From the NCBI GenBank assembly GCA_963575745.1, contig CAUYUJ010015735.1, positions 192,718 to 256,717 on the forward strand: a stretch of DNA of 64,000 nucleotides, given 5' to 3'. The DNA is from Prorocentrum cordatum (Eukaryota > Sar > Dinophyceae > Prorocentrales > Prorocentraceae). Below, in pieces: positions 39,880 to 51,760 of the stretch. The position numbers were made by a program, and so were the translations under genes. Position 1 is the first letter of the stretch, and every line of letters begins with the position of its first letter. The notes under the pieces are model-generated. The model did not search any database and was not told the origin of the DNA. It saw nothing but the letters and a program-made list of their open reading frames with translations.

Positions 39880-40130
39880 GGAGAGCGAGGAGGAGGGCGA
39901 GGAGGGCGAGGAGGAGGAGGAGGAGGACTGGAGGATTCGGGAGGGGGCGAGGAGGGGGAGGAGGGCGAGGAGGAGGAGGAGGAGGAGGAGGAGGAGGGCG
40001 AGGAGGACTGGAGGATTCGGGAGGGGGCGAGGGCGAGGAGGGCGAGGAGGAGGAGGAGGAGGGCGAGGAGGACTGGAGGATTCGGGGAGGGGGCGAGGGC
40101 GAGGAGGAGGAGGAGGAGGAGGAGGAGGGA
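39880..40130. repeat. (GAG)n with ~60-bp higher-order unit
   Basis: GAGGAGGACTGGAGGATTCG recurs at about 39923, 40000 and 40068, dividing the GAG/GGC array into blocks. Confidence 0.9.
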
Positions 40131-40304
40131 GGCGCGAGGCGCGAGGCGCGCCGCCTGCAGCTCGGGCTGCAGCTCGAAGCGCCCCGAGGCGGCCTGCCGC
40201 GGCTTCCACCTGCCGAGGGGGCGAGGCGCGGGGGGGGGGCGGGCGGGCGGGCAGGGGCCGCCTGGGCCGGGGGCCCCCACGTGGGTCGGAGGTCCGGAGG
40301 GCCG

Positions 40305-40500
40305 GAGGGCCAGAGGGTCGAGGGTCAAAGGTCGAGGGTCGAGGAATGAGGGGTCGAGGCTCGAGGGTCGAGGGTCAGGGATCAGAGGTCGAGGGTCGAG
40401 GAGTGAGGGGTCGAGGCTCGAGGGTCGAGGGTCGGGGATGGAGGGTCCAAGGCCGAGGGTCGAGGATCAGAGGTCGAGGGTCAAGGGCCGAGGATCAGAA
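40305..40500. repeat. (GGTCGAG)n minisatellite
   Basis: GGTCGAGGGTCGAGG units with ATGA, ATCAG and CTC variants. Confidence 0.9.
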
Positions 40501-40724
40501 GGAGATCTGCACAGCTGGAGCGCGTTTTCATGGAGCACCACCCCCCCTCCCCCCCCCAAAAAAAAACCCTCTGCCGCCTCATGAGAACACGCTGGGCTGC
40601 AGCGGCGTGCAAGGGAGTCTCGACTTGCCTGAAGTCCAAAGCTCCTTTGGGGCCTCGCCGCCAGGCTCCTCCCCCTCCCGCAACTACGCAACTTGCCAGA
40701 ACCTAGTGAAAAAAACGGCTTCCA

Positions 40725-40975
40725 GGATCGAGGACCGAGGATCGAGGAACGAGAATCGAGGGTCGGGGGTCGAGGGTCGAGGGCTGAGGATCGAGGAGGA
40801 GGCAGAGGAGGAGGAGGAGGAGGAGGAAAAGGAGGAGGGGGACAAGGAGGACAAGGAGGATCGATGATCGAGGATCGAGGAGGAGCACGAGGAGGATCGA
40901 GAATCGGGGATCGAAGACGTGGATGGAGGAGGCGGATCGAGGAGGAGAAGGAGGACCGAGGATCGGGATACTTCA
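40725..40975. repeat. (GGATCGA)n minisatellite with GGA run
   Basis: GGATCGAGGACCGAGGATCG units flank a GGA run at 40800-40860. Confidence 0.9.
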
Positions 40976-41039
40976 AACGTCTTTGACCTTTCTTGGGGGG
41001 GGGCTCTGGAGATCTCCAAGATGCCTGCCAAAAGGAGAC

Positions 41040-41120
41040 ATAATGGATGGGATCAGCGGATCGCGTCGCATCGCTAGCGCATCGGCGACATATCGGTGAC
41101 GTCGGGGTGGAAAAAAATCG
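41040..41120. repeat. GATGCATCGGCGACG fold-back family, fragment
   Basis: CGCATCGCTAGCGCATCGGC and GACATATCGGTGACGTCGG resemble the interiors of 3345-3528 and 21189-21381; ends are lost. Confidence 0.45.
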
Positions 41121-41189
41121 CGGGACGGCAATTGCCCACCTCACCGACCTGGCCGAGGCGAGGCTCCAAGGGCCTCAAGAGGCCTACTC

Positions 41190-41402
41190 GTCTTCCTCCC
41201 CCTCCTCCTCCTCCTCCTCCTCCTCCTCCTCCTCCTCCTCCTCCTCCTCTCCTCCTCGCCCCCTCCTCCTCCTCCTCCCTCCTCCTCCTCCTCCTCCTCC
41301 TCTCCTCCTCCTCCTTCCCTCCTCCTCCTCCTCCTCCTCCTCCTCGCCCTCCTCCTCCTCCTCCTCCTCCTCCTCCTCCTCCTCCTCCTCCTCCTCCTCC
41401 TT
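41190..41402. repeat. (CTC)n microsatellite
   Basis: CTC/TCC run of about 210 bases with CCC and TTCC interruptions. Confidence 0.95.
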
Positions 41403-41945
41403 TTTGACGTTGCTCAGACGTGAAGCGGAAGCTTGGCGCGTTCTGGTGCGGCAAAAACCGCCGACGTGGCGGAGCGAAGCGTAGATTGGCGCAATGCCCG
41501 CCGGGGCGGCAGAGGCCGCAGTGCCGGGTGTTACCTCGGTATCCCATCCACCTCCCCCGCACCTCGAATACCCACTTGGTGTATTACCGATCTCAACCAC
41601 TTCTAGCTGGCGACGCGTTTCGGACTCTAGGTCCTCTTCTGGGCCAAAAGGCTGCGGTGTCCCACGCGCGTGCCGTGCAGCGCGCGAGCAAGGCAGCAAG
41701 AGGTCAAGAGTGCGGGGGTGAAAAAAAACGGCTGCCCTACCCACCCGCCAGCTCCCAAAGTTGCAGGTCCAGGCGTGCAGCACTTGAGATCGAAACATGC
41801 AACACGGGCGACGTGAGAGCAAGAGAGGGTGAAGCAAATCGAACTCGCGGCAACGTATGGCATGGAAGCGAACGAGTAGCGTTCACGGTAAGTCGAGTGG
41901 GGCAATACTGGCAGGGACTGCGTGCAGAAGGCTGGCACTGTGAGA
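41403..41945. other. Spacer between two arrays
   Basis: About 540 bases of ordinary composition. Frames up to ~100 residues exist on both strands with no recognisable domain. Confidence 0.4.
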
Positions 41946-42500
<555 letters not shown>

Positions 42501-42549
42501 ATCATTATCCTTATACTTCTGCTTCTCCTTCCTCTCCCCCTCCTCCTCC

Positions 42550-42655
42550 TCTCCCACGTGTTCCGCCAAGGGGTAACGGTCGGGGGAACACACAGTCCAA
42601 TAGCTGGGCAAGACTCCGACCCAACGTTTGGCCGTATGGGCGCTTCCGAAAGGCA
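42550..42655. repeat. ACACGTGGTCCGATAG dispersed repeat, copy 3
   Basis: CCCACGTGTTCCGCCAAGGG, GGGGGAACACACAGTCCAAT, CCAACGTTTGGCC are collinear with 10540-10645 and 13120-13235; a CTC run precedes it. Confidence 0.6.
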
Positions 42656-42850
42656 AGGCAGGGCGGTGGTTCGCCGTAGGCGTCTTCGACGCCGATACCG
42701 ATACGGTTCCTTAATCTTTCTCTTTGAGGGCATCCTGCGGGGCCCTCGTCGCTAACCACGGCTGCATTCGCTTCAAAATCCTCGTCAAAACGCAACCTGG
42801 AACAGGCACGGGAAAATAGCGCAAAGGTATCGGTACAGTTCTCTGTCCCC

Positions 42851-43015
42851 GTGGTAGAGGCGGCCCGGATTAGTAGGTCGACCCTACCAGATCAGGGGTA
42901 CCCTCGTGTCCTGTCTTGCGACCCATGCCTCCTGCATTTCTGTGGCAGCGTGGCCCTCGGAGGGGTCATGTGTCCTCTCGCGTGTCCTCTCCAATCAAGT
43001 CCGACCGCAGTGGAG
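42851..43015 (+). repeat. Dispersed repeat GGTCGACCCTACCAG, copy 2
   Basis: Opposite orientation to 30946-31127. Shared blocks include CCGGATTAG, AGGTCGACCCT, GGGTACCCTCGTGTCCTG and TGTCCTCTCCAATCAAG. Confidence 0.7.
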
Positions 43016-43115
43016 GCACGAGCTCGGAAGGACGCAGCAGGTGGGAGCGACCTGCCCAACTCGGGGCGTGCCACCGACCAGGGGACGGGCCGCACGGGAC
43101 CTGCACTCTGGCCCC

Positions 43116-43445
43116 AAGTCGGGCCTGTCCCCCTACAGGGGGATTTTCGACGAACAATAAAAAATACCCCTAAAATAATCAGAAAATCCAAAAATAGTCT
43201 GGTGACTATTTTTTGGTATTTTTGTTACCTTTTTGGGGTATTTTGGGGGTACTCTTCATTTTTCGTCGAAAATCCTTCTGCAGGGGGACCATTTTTGGGG
43301 GACATTCTCGAAAATCAACAAGTAGTCCAAAAATAGTCTGGGGACTATTTTCAATTATTATTTTTTTTTACCTTTTTGGGGTTTTTTGCTGAGTATTTCT
43401 TGTTTTTCGTCGAAAATCCCCCTGTAGGGGTACAGGCCCGACTTC
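43116..43445. mobile_element. AAGTCGGG TIR family, tandem dimer
   Basis: AAGTCGGGCCTGTCCCCCTA opens it and TAGGGGTACAGGCCCGACTT closes it. An internal pair TTTCGTCGAAAATCCTTCTG / GGGGGACATTCTCGAAAATC at about 43262-43315 shows two elements joined end to end, each with an AATAGTCTGG(T/G)GACTATT hairpin. Confidence 0.85.
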
Positions 43446-43744
43446 ACCCGATGCTCTGTGGCCCTGGGGAGCCCGGGCGCAGCCCCGGGCAGGAGGCGGC
43501 GCCCGCGGAGACCCCCAGGACGCCCTCATGGCCCGGCCCTTCCGCCCGCCCGCGCGGCCCCGGGGCCCCCCGGGGCCCTCGGAGCGGCCCCCGGGAGCTG
43601 GCAGATTCTGCCCTCGGAGCGGCCGCCCCCCTTCTCCCTATCCACTTCCCCCTCCTGCTTCCCTCCCCCCCTTCGCCTCCTCCTCCCCTCCTCCTCCTCC
43701 TCCTCCTCCTCCTCCTCCTCCTCCTCCTCATCCTCCTCCTCCTC

Positions 43745-43775
<31 letters not shown>

Positions 43776-43802
43776 GGGAGCTGGCAGGGAGTGGCAGGAG
43801 CT
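43446..43802. repeat. GC-rich spacer and (CTC)n run
   Basis: 43446-43670 is GC-rich with GGCCCCCGGGAGCTGGCAG, repeated at 43781-43802 on the other side of the CTC run 43676-43772. Confidence 0.7.
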
Positions 43803-44025
43803 GGCAGAATCGAATCGATAAGTCGAATCGGCGATCGAAATCAGTCGGATCGGCGGAGATCGGCAGCCAAGTCGGGAGGAATCGAGTCGGCTGACATCGG
43901 CAGGCTTGTACGCATCCAGTGAAGAATCGGAACCCAAATCGGAATCCCAAGTCGAATCGAACCGGAATCGGAATCCATCGAAATCTAATCGAATCGAATC
44001 GAATCGGGGCAATCGAAATGAGCCC
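43803..44025. repeat. GAATCG-rich minisatellite, copy 2
   Basis: Collinear with 6447-6675, from GGCAGAATCGAATCGATAAG to CAATCGAAATGAGCCCTG. Confidence 0.75.
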
Positions 44026-44455
44026 TGCAGGGCAGGTTTTAATACATAGGATTTTTAACACATCGGATTTTTTATACATGATCAATTTGCGAATTAATCA
44101 ACGCATAAATTCATCCTTGTTTTTAATACTGAGTCCCTCTATTTTGAATAGATGATCCGCACGCGGAGCATGTATGAAATCCGGCGCTGTCAAGGAGCAG
44201 GAGGCGTAAAAACGCAGGTTCTCGGAGGTTCGCGCGGAGCTCCTAGAGGTTATGTGCGTGTGCCGCCCGTGTCTTCCGAGGAACGAGGAGGCGAAAAAAA
44301 CGCGGAGGCGAAAAAAACGCGGTGGAACAGGCGTGCCGCCAGAGGCGTGGGGAGGCGGTCCCAGGGGAGCCCGCTCCCGCGGCGCGGCGACCGCGCGCGC
44401 GGGGCCTCTTGAGGCCGCCGGGCCCGTCTTCTAGGGCCCCAGCCTCCTCCCCCCC
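44026..44455. other. Spacer, no gene seen
   Basis: AT-rich at first (44030-44150), then GC-rich with a GCGAAAAAAACGCGG duplication at about 44290-44325. Confidence 0.45.
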
Positions 44456-44503
44456 GCCCCACACACACACACAAACACACACGCACACACACACGCACAC
44501 ACA

Positions 44504-44539
<36 letters not shown>

Positions 44540-44710
44540 CACAAACTTACAAACACACACACACACACACACAAACTTACACACGCACACGCACATACAC
44601 ACACGCACACACACACACACGCACACACACACACGCACATACATACATACATACATACATACATACATACATACATACATACATACATACATACATACAT
44701 ACATACATAC

Positions 44711-44741
<31 letters not shown>

Positions 44742-44928
44742 CATACATACATACATACATACATACATACATACACACATACACACACATACATACATAC
44801 ATACATACATACATACATACATACATACATACATACATGCATACATACATACACACACATACATACCTACCTACCTACCTACATACATACATACATACAT
44901 ACATACATACATACATACGTACGTACGT

Positions 44929-44983
<55 letters not shown>

Positions 44984-45022
44984 TACATACATACATACAT
45001 ACATACACACACACACACTTTT
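44456..45022. repeat. (CA)n, (CATA)n and (CAGA)n array
   Basis: CA with CG and AAAC variants to 44636, CATA with CACA and CTAC variants to 44915, GTAC, then CAGA 44930-44980 and CATA/CA to 45018. Confidence 0.95.
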
Positions 45023-45117
45023 TACGTCGGCGGCTAGGCAGAGTGACTGCGCGGGTGGAAAGGCATTGGAATCACACACGCACACAGACGCACACGCAGC
45101 AGCAACAACAACAAAAT

Positions 45118-46392
45118 TATCCTGGCGAAGGACCCAACCATATGCAAACGTGAATACCGCAGGGCAGGTGGGACGAAGCAAAAAGAATTCCCAATGTGGC
45201 CACGAACCGTGTGAGGGGTGCGCCACACTGGGGCGGGGCCGCCATGCGAACCCTGCCACTGAGGCCTTCGGTGGAGCTCTCTATGTCCCTGCGGGGCCAC
45301 GAACCGTGTGAGGGGTGCGCCAATATGGGGCGGGGCCGCCATGCGAACCCTGCCACTGGGGCCTTCGGTGGAGCTCCCTATGGGGCCACGAACCGTGTGA
45401 GGGGTGCGCCAAAATGAGGCGGGGCCGCCATGCGAACCCTGCCACTGGGGCCTTCGGTGGAGCTCCCTATGGGGCGAACCGTGTGAGGGGTGTGCCAAAA
45501 TGAGGCGGGGCCGCCATGCGAACCCTGCCACTGGGCCTTCGTGGAACTCCCTATGGGGCCACGAACCGTGTGAGGGGTGCGCCAAAATGAGGCGGGGCCG
45601 CCATGCGAACCCTGCCACTGGGGCCTTCGGTGGAGCTCCCTATGGGGCCACGAACCGTGTGAGGGGTGCGCCAAAATGGGGCGGGGCCGCCATGCGAACC
45701 CTGCCACTGGGGCCTTCGGTGGAGCTCCCTATGGGGCCACGAACCGTGTGAGGGGTGCGCCAAATGGGGCGGGGCCGCCATGCGAACCCTGCCACTGGGG
45801 CCTTCGGTGGAGCTCCCTATGGGGCCACGAACCGTGTGAGGGGTGCGCCAAAATGGGGCGGGGCCGCCATGCGAACCCTGCCACTGAAGCCTTTAGTGGA
45901 GCTCCCTATGGGGCCACGAACCGTGTGAGGGGTGCGCCAAAATGGGGCGGGGCCGCCATGCGAACCCTGCCACTGGGGCCTTCGGTGGAGCTCCCTATGG
46001 GGCCACGAACCGTGTGAGGGGTGCGCCAAAATGGGGCGGGGCCGCCATGCGAACCCTGCCACTGGGGCCTTCGGTGGAGCTCCCTATGGGGCCACGAACC
46101 GTGTGAGGGGTGCGCCAAAATGAGGCGGGGCCGCCATGCGAACCCTGCCACTGAGGCCTTCGGTGGAGCTCCCTATGGGGCCACGATCCTCGTGAGGGGT
46201 GCGCCAAAATGGGCGGGGCCGCCATGCGAACCCTGCCACTGGGGCCTTCGGTGGAGCTCCCTATGGGGCCACGAACCGTGTGAGGGGTGCGCCAAAATGG
46301 GGCGGGGCCGCCATGCGAACCCTGCCACTGGGGGCTTCGGTGGAGCTCCCTATGGGGCCACGAACCGTGTGATTGGTGTGCCGAAATAGAGA
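45118..46392. repeat. 89-bp satellite array A with leader
   Basis: The leader CCTGGCGAAGGACCCAACCA TATGCA (45119-45190) precedes about 13 units with anchor GCCATGCGAACCCTGCCACT at 45241, 45338, 45427 and so on. Units contain CTTCGGTGGAGCTCCCTATG and CACGAACCGTGTGAGGGGTG and are mostly near-identical. The period of 89 rotates through all three frames. Confidence 0.95.
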
Positions 46393-46880
46393 CATGCGGA
46401 GGGTGATGCTGATGATGACGCCGAATATCATGGTGATGTTGATGATGACGATGATGATGATGACGATGATGATGATGATGGCAGGAGGGAGGGGGCAGCG
46501 GGAGGAGGAGAAGGAGGGAACGCGGGGCACCGTCTCTTCAAAACGAGGACCCAACACCACAGGATGGTTGGGAAAAACACTGCATTGCGAACAAGCAACG
46601 AAAAGGTGTTGGGGGTATGGTACTTAGCTGATGTTGCAAACGCTGGGATTTGTTTTTGTTCGTTCTGATTTTCTTGTTTTCGACCACGCCAAACAGCGGG
46701 GGAAACAGCACACGAAAACCTGCGGCCCAAGACATACAAAAACGGGCATACCAAATGGAACCGAACCGAAAACGGCACGAACTATAATTAATCCTATGTC
46801 TTTTCTTTCCGCACTTCTATTGAAGTACCAAAAACTACCTGGGGCAGAACAGAAAAAAATGCGCACGAACAAAACGCCGT
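46393..46880. other. Spacer with short (ATG)n run
   Basis: ATG/GAT run at 46425-46485; the rest shows no gene. Confidence 0.5.
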
Positions 46881-46904
46881 CGGAGGTCTCAGGGGGGCAG
46901 CCCT

Positions 46905-47075
46905 CGAGGAGGAGGTGAGGAGGAGGGAGGAGGAGGAGGAGGAGGAGGAGGCGAGGGAGGAGGAGGAGGAGGAGGAAGAGGACGACGACGACGACGACGA
47001 GGGGGAGGAGGAGGACGAGAAGGAGGAGGAGAGGAGGAGGACGACGACGAGGAGGAGGAGGACGGGGCGGCCCTC
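46905..47075. repeat. (GGA)n(GAC)n microsatellite
   Basis: GGA runs with GAC blocks at 46980-47000 and 47038-47050. Confidence 0.95.
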
Positions 47076-47246
47076 AAGGGGCCCGCCCCCCCCATGGGCG
47101 GCGCGCGCGCGCCGCCTCTTGAGGCCGCCGTCCTGCGACGCGGTGTACACCCCGTCCTGGGAGGCGCGGCCCGGTTCCCGCGGCCCCCCCCCCCCGGCGG
47201 GGGCGGGCGCCGCACGCGCGCAGGGCACGGCAACGCACCGGAGCTA

Positions 47247-47434
47247 TGTCGGGCGCGTCCCCCAACAGAGGGATTTTCGACGAAAAACGAAGAGTACCCA
47301 AACATACCCCAAAAAGGTAAGAAAATACGAAAAAAATAGTCCCCAGACTATTTTTGGACTATTTTTGGACTATTTTTGGAGTGTTTTTTATTTCTCGTCG
47401 AAAATCCCCCTGCAGGGGGACAGGCCCGACTTAA
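47247..47434. mobile_element. AAGTCGGG TIR family, compact copy
   Basis: TGTCGGGCGCGTCCCCCAAC opens and TGCAGGGGGACAGGCCCGAC with TTAA closes; both inner ends carry ATTTTCGACGAAAAA or its complement. The centre has ATAGTCCCCAGACTATT and TTTTTGGACTA repeats. Confidence 0.85.
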
Positions 47435-47449
47435 CACAAGAACCGTCGG

Positions 47450-47640
47450 TGGCAACTCACGGGAGCCTCCCATACCCTCCTGTCGGCTCCTGCGAATCTA
47501 CGCTAGTCGACGCCAAGTCGACGCTGATCGACGATGAATCGACGCTACGTGATCGACGCTAGCCGACGCCAAGAGGGCGCCATCGCGTCCACTCCCGGAC
47601 GCTAATCGGTGCGAGTCGACGCTAAAGACAGGACTGAGAG
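47450..47640. repeat. GGCAACTC leader plus (ATCGACGCTA)n minisatellite
   Basis: GGCAACTCACGGGAGCCTCC (47453) then about ten units ATCGACGCTA with variants, ending CGACGCTAAAGAC and ACCAGGCTCCCATGATC. It follows the TIR element directly. Confidence 0.8.
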
Positions 47641-48412
47641 GGTATACCAGGCTCCCATGATCCTTTTTTTTCCGTTGCCCTTGAATGCGAGCCGGCAATG
47701 TGTGTGTGGTTCCAACACGGCGTGGCCTAATTGAAACCAGGCTCCCATGATCTGCCACGGAGGGAACCCCAGCCCGAAGGCCAAGATTTCCGACGGCACG
47801 TTCTGCTCAATCCAGGCACACTCTTTCCACTCTGGGGCCCGCCATCGGGCCCCGGGGCCACCAAAAACGGATCCGGGGCGAGAAGCCACCCCCGGGGGAG
47901 GGGAGATGTCAGGGAACGCGCTTCACGGCAGAGTGGCGCTCTGGCCGCACGCGCGCGGGGCACGGCAGCACGTTTGCAGCCGGGGGTTTTCTCGCTCCGC
48001 ACGTGGCGGCGGCGGCCCTCGGCGGCACGGTGTGCCGTGCGAGTGGATGGCGCACCACTGTTTTCCGCAGGGCGGGAAGCTGGGAACAACGCGGGCCATG
48101 GAATCCCGGGGGCCGGGGCGGGGTCACCGCATCGCGCCCCAGCGTGGTGGGCCAGGACGGGCAGCGCGACACGCTGAGCCAAAATTCCCGACCGCGAACC
48201 CAAGCCCGAGGACGCCCTCGGCGGCAGAAGCGCCGGCTGGGCACCTGTGCCTCTTACTCGATGAAAGAATCGTGCCCCTGATGGGCGAGAAAGGGAGAAC
48301 AGAAAGCGTTCGTCACTGCCTTGCTTTGGATTTGGATTGGCGTCGTATTCCAAAACATCAAGCAACGCGGGCCCCCGACCTCTCGACCACATCCCTGGGG
48401 CTGGCTTTTGTA
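47641..48412. other. Spacer, no gene recognised
   Basis: CCAGGCTCCCATGATC occurs at 47647 and 47738, about 90 bases apart. Frames above 100 residues exist on both strands between 47730 and 48390 but show no domain or codon preference that can be judged by eye. Confidence 0.35.
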
Positions 48413-48414
48413 TG

Positions 48415-48416
48415 TG

Positions 48417-48447
<31 letters not shown>

Positions 48448-48450
48448 TGT
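48415..48450. repeat. (TA)n(TG)n microsatellite
   Basis: TA run followed by TG run. Confidence 0.9.
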
Positions 48451-48499
48451 TTGACGGCCCTGGGGCCAGGCCAGGGCCCCGATAAGCCGAAAACTACAT

Positions 48500-49045
48500 C
48501 TGTTTCATTTAAAGCAGAAGAAGAAGAACTCTGTCTCGATTATGCGGAGAATGGCCAGCAGAGGCGAACAGCACCTAACCTTACTGACACCAGTCACCGC
48601 GAGAAAATGGACCGCCATCGACCGGCCAAAAAAATCATATATAGAGAAGGGAAAGAAGTAATAGGACAGAGGGAAGGAAAAGGAGTAGGGAAGAGCGGAC
48701 AAGGAAAGCAGAAACAGAGACAAGGATAAGACGGGGCGGAAATAGGTAGGAAAAGAGGCCACTGGAAGAGAGAAAAAATTAGAGAAAAAAAGATAGCAGG
48801 GAGAAGAAGAGAGACGAACACAGAAAAGCAGAGAACGATGGGGCGGTAGGCGGACAGGGAATAAATAAAATCACGCCTAGAGTAACGAAAGGAGAAGGGG
48901 AGTTAGGGAGGAACAAGGAGTCAGGAAGGGAAGAAGAGAATCAGGAAGGAGAGAGAGGGGGGAAAAGGAGACCGAAAAAAAGGAAGGAGAGAAGTGAAGA
49001 ACGAAAAAAAAGGGGGGAGGAGGGGGGGGGGGGGCGAAACGGGCC
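48500..49045. repeat. Purine-rich strand
   Basis: The plus strand from about 48640 is almost entirely A and G (AGGGAAGGAAAAGGAG-like) and ends in an A run and G run at 49005-49035. No simple unit dominates. Confidence 0.75.
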
Positions 49046-50430
49046 CGCCCGCCCTTCTCGCGCCCCGCCTTGGGAGCTGAAGCCCGCGCCGAAGAGCAAT
49101 CGCACAAGAGGCTATCCCACAAGATAATCAAACGTCGCTCTGGAGGCCGCCGTCGCGGATGCGAGCAAACAACTCCGCCGCGGTAACGCGCGGGAACGCA
49201 GCCCACAAAATCATATCCAAAATACCGCGCTGGCGCGTGCTGCCCCTCGCCCACGGTCGGCCCTGCCCCCCGCGCACACAACATTCCCAGAGAGTGACCG
49301 CCCTGCTTTGACGAGCGGCAGAAGCCCGCGTCGGGAGCACTAGAAAATAATACCACCGCGGCAAACACCCGCGAAGCCGCGGACGCAAACCTGAAAAGGA
49401 GATTGTATCGCAGCGCCGCGCGAGGACGCAGCGCGTAAAATCATCTCCCGAAACCGCGCCAGCACGTTAAGTTCCTCCCCCCCCCTCATCCTTACTTCCT
49501 ATTATTAAACACCCCCCACATCCCCACCTAGCCGGCCAATGGCAACCCCGCCGTCCGAAATGCCAAAAAACAGCACGACCTCAACTTTTTTCTCGCCAAC
49601 ATGTCGTCGAACTGCGAAAAGTGAAGCAGGAATTAAACTGAATGCACATCGCCTAGGTAACCCTAAGCGGGTGGTCGCGTCCTACCCATCAAAAAACAAT
49701 ACACAGTCAACGTTTTTCTGGTCAGCATGGACTTTCTTATCGTCGACGCTGCGAAAAAAATGTAGCAGGAATGGGACGCGGCGCACATCGCGCGCGGACG
49801 CGTGGCCAACCCTACGCGGGACCCCCCCGTCCTATCTGTCAAAAAAACACAACAGCGTCGACGTTTTCCTTGCCAACATGCACTTTCTCCTTTTCTCGGC
49901 GCTGCGAATCGCGTAGCGGGAATGGGGCGCGGCGCACATCGCGCGTGGACGCCTGCTCGTCAACATGGACTTTCTTGTCGTCGACGCTGCGGCCCGTCGG
50001 GTTGAGGAGCTGGACGGGCGGCAAATCATAATGCCTCAAGCAAGTGCGACTCCCAAGAGGCATTCTCCTCTTCCTCCGCAGTTCCTCTCTCCCTCCTTCT
50101 CTCCTCCCCTCCTCCTCCTCCTCCTCCTCCTCCTCCTCCTCCTCCTCCTCCTCCTCCTCCTCCTCCTCCTCCTCCCCTCCGCCATGCGCGGCAGGGGCGA
50201 AACGATTGGCGGTACAACACGCGTGGCTGGAATGTGACGCGGCGCACTTCGCGCGCTGGACATGTTGTCGCCGACGATGCAACATGAGAGGCTGGAGCGG
50301 GGCGCAGCGTACATCGCGCGCGGTCTTGTTTCTCATCGACGCTGCTCACGACGCGGCAGGAATAGGACGCAGCTCATGTCGCGCGCTGAACGCCTAGCCG
50401 CCCACGATATAAGATGAGCGACAGGCGTCG
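49046..50430. repeat. Degenerate tandem repeat with CGGCGCACATCGCGCG
   Basis: GCGGCGCACATCGCGCG recurs at about 49780 and 49931 with variants at 50240, 50302 and 50365. Between them are GTCAAAAAACA, CAACATGGACTTTCTTGTCG and GACGCTGCG motifs. Spacing is irregular (60-150 bases). No gene seen. Confidence 0.6.
50105..50178. repeat. (CTC)n microsatellite
   Basis: Pure CTC run within the preceding degenerate repeat. Confidence 0.95.
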
Positions 50431-50499
50431 GACGCGACGCACTTGCTTCTTATGTTGTGGGAGGGCGGGTGGGAGTGGACGGAGCCCTCTGGCTCGTTA

Positions 50500-50645
50500 G
50501 AGCTGGCTACCTTGACCCTACCCCCCACACCCCACCCACCCGCCCACCCACCCGCCCACCCACCCACCCCCACCACCCCCACCCCACTCCCCAAACCACC
50601 CCACCAACCACCCACCCACCCACCCACCCACCCACCCACCCACTA
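50500..50645. repeat. (CCCAC)n / (CCCACC)n minisatellite
   Basis: CCCACCCACC units with CGCC and ACCCC variants; preceded by GGGAGGGCGGGTGGGAGTGG at 50458. Confidence 0.9.
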
Positions 50646-51760
50646 ACAGCACCGCCCCACCCCCCGCCCAGCCACAGACTCCCAGAGAGCAGTCGCTTGA
50701 CCTCTACCAGCGGAAGATGCACGTCTGGACCGCATTGCAGCTGTTCCGAGGACCGCTGACGCACACGTTACGAGGCGTCTGCAACGCAGCGACGAGCGGA
50801 CCACCTCCCACGGACCACATTGAAAACGAACCCACGCAGCCCGCCCACGTTCAATTCCACGCCCGCGACAAGGCCCGTCGCCCTTCGGGGCCCGCGGGCG
50901 CGCGCCCGCGCAACACTGCGCGCCAGACCCCCTACCCCGTCGCGGATCTCTCAGGAGTGGCGCAGCCGCTGGCAGGCGGCGGCCTGGCCCGCGTTGAACT
51001 CCGCAGCGCGATTGGACAATTCCTTCGATAAGCCGCGGACCGCTCGCCCACCCCCCCCAAAGAAGAAAAACGCCTCCGAAATGGGGAAGTAGAGCGTCGA
51101 GGACTTCGCGGCTGAAGGCGCCCTCGCGCCAGCAGTCTGGAAACGACGTTTTGCGCGCGGAGGAACCTCGAAATAATACTGCATCACAGCAGCGCGCGCG
51201 CACTGGCACAGGAACGGACCTGGACTGGAAATCGGCATCTGCCCACAACGATCCCCGTCTCGTCCGGGGCGATGCTCCGAAGCCAGGTTCGCGGGCGCTC
51301 GCGCACCATCGGTTGCAGCTCAAACTCCCGACCTCGGCCGGCTTCCTCCTTTGCAGACGTCTTGCCGCACCGAGCACGCCACGGCGCTGCCCAGGGGCGG
51401 GGCGGCGCCGCTGGAGGTAGCCTCCACGCGTCTTCCAAACCCGAACGCAAAAGGTCTTGCCCGCGCTCCCCCTGCCCCCCCCCCAGCCCCCAATGGCGGC
51501 GCACTGGCCCCACTTGGCACTGTGCGATTACGCAGAGACCACGACCGCGACGCTCCCGCCGAGCTCCTTCGAGCGCGAGTAGAACCTCCTGGAGCCAACA
51601 CGTATCCCGCTGAGAACTTATGGACTTGGGCCCCGTTGGTCGAGGACCCCCCCTTGAAATTTCCTCGCGCGCGCCAACGCCCCCGCCCATGACCAGCTCG
51701 CGCAGGTCCAGGGGCCGCTCCGCGGTCCGCGACAACAAGCATCCTGCTGGAAGTCGTTGC
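50646..51760. other. Low-repeat GC-rich region, possible exons
   Basis: This is one of the few stretches without tandem repeats, so it may hold unrecognised exons. On the plus strand QRKMHVWTALQLFRGPLTHT (about 50705-50765) and on the minus strand RDTCWLQEVLLALEGARRE (about 51545-51605) look protein-like, but they are on opposite strands and no domain was identified. Confidence 0.3.

Noticed and set aside
44640-45018. CRISPR-like regular repeats
   Set aside because: The CATA/CAGA tracts and the 89-bp and 102-bp arrays have no unique spacers; the genome is eukaryotic.
45196-46389. Repeat proteins with GxxHANPATGAFGGAPYGA-like units
   Set aside because: The 89-base period rotates through all frames and gives the same peptides in each, showing no frame is selected.
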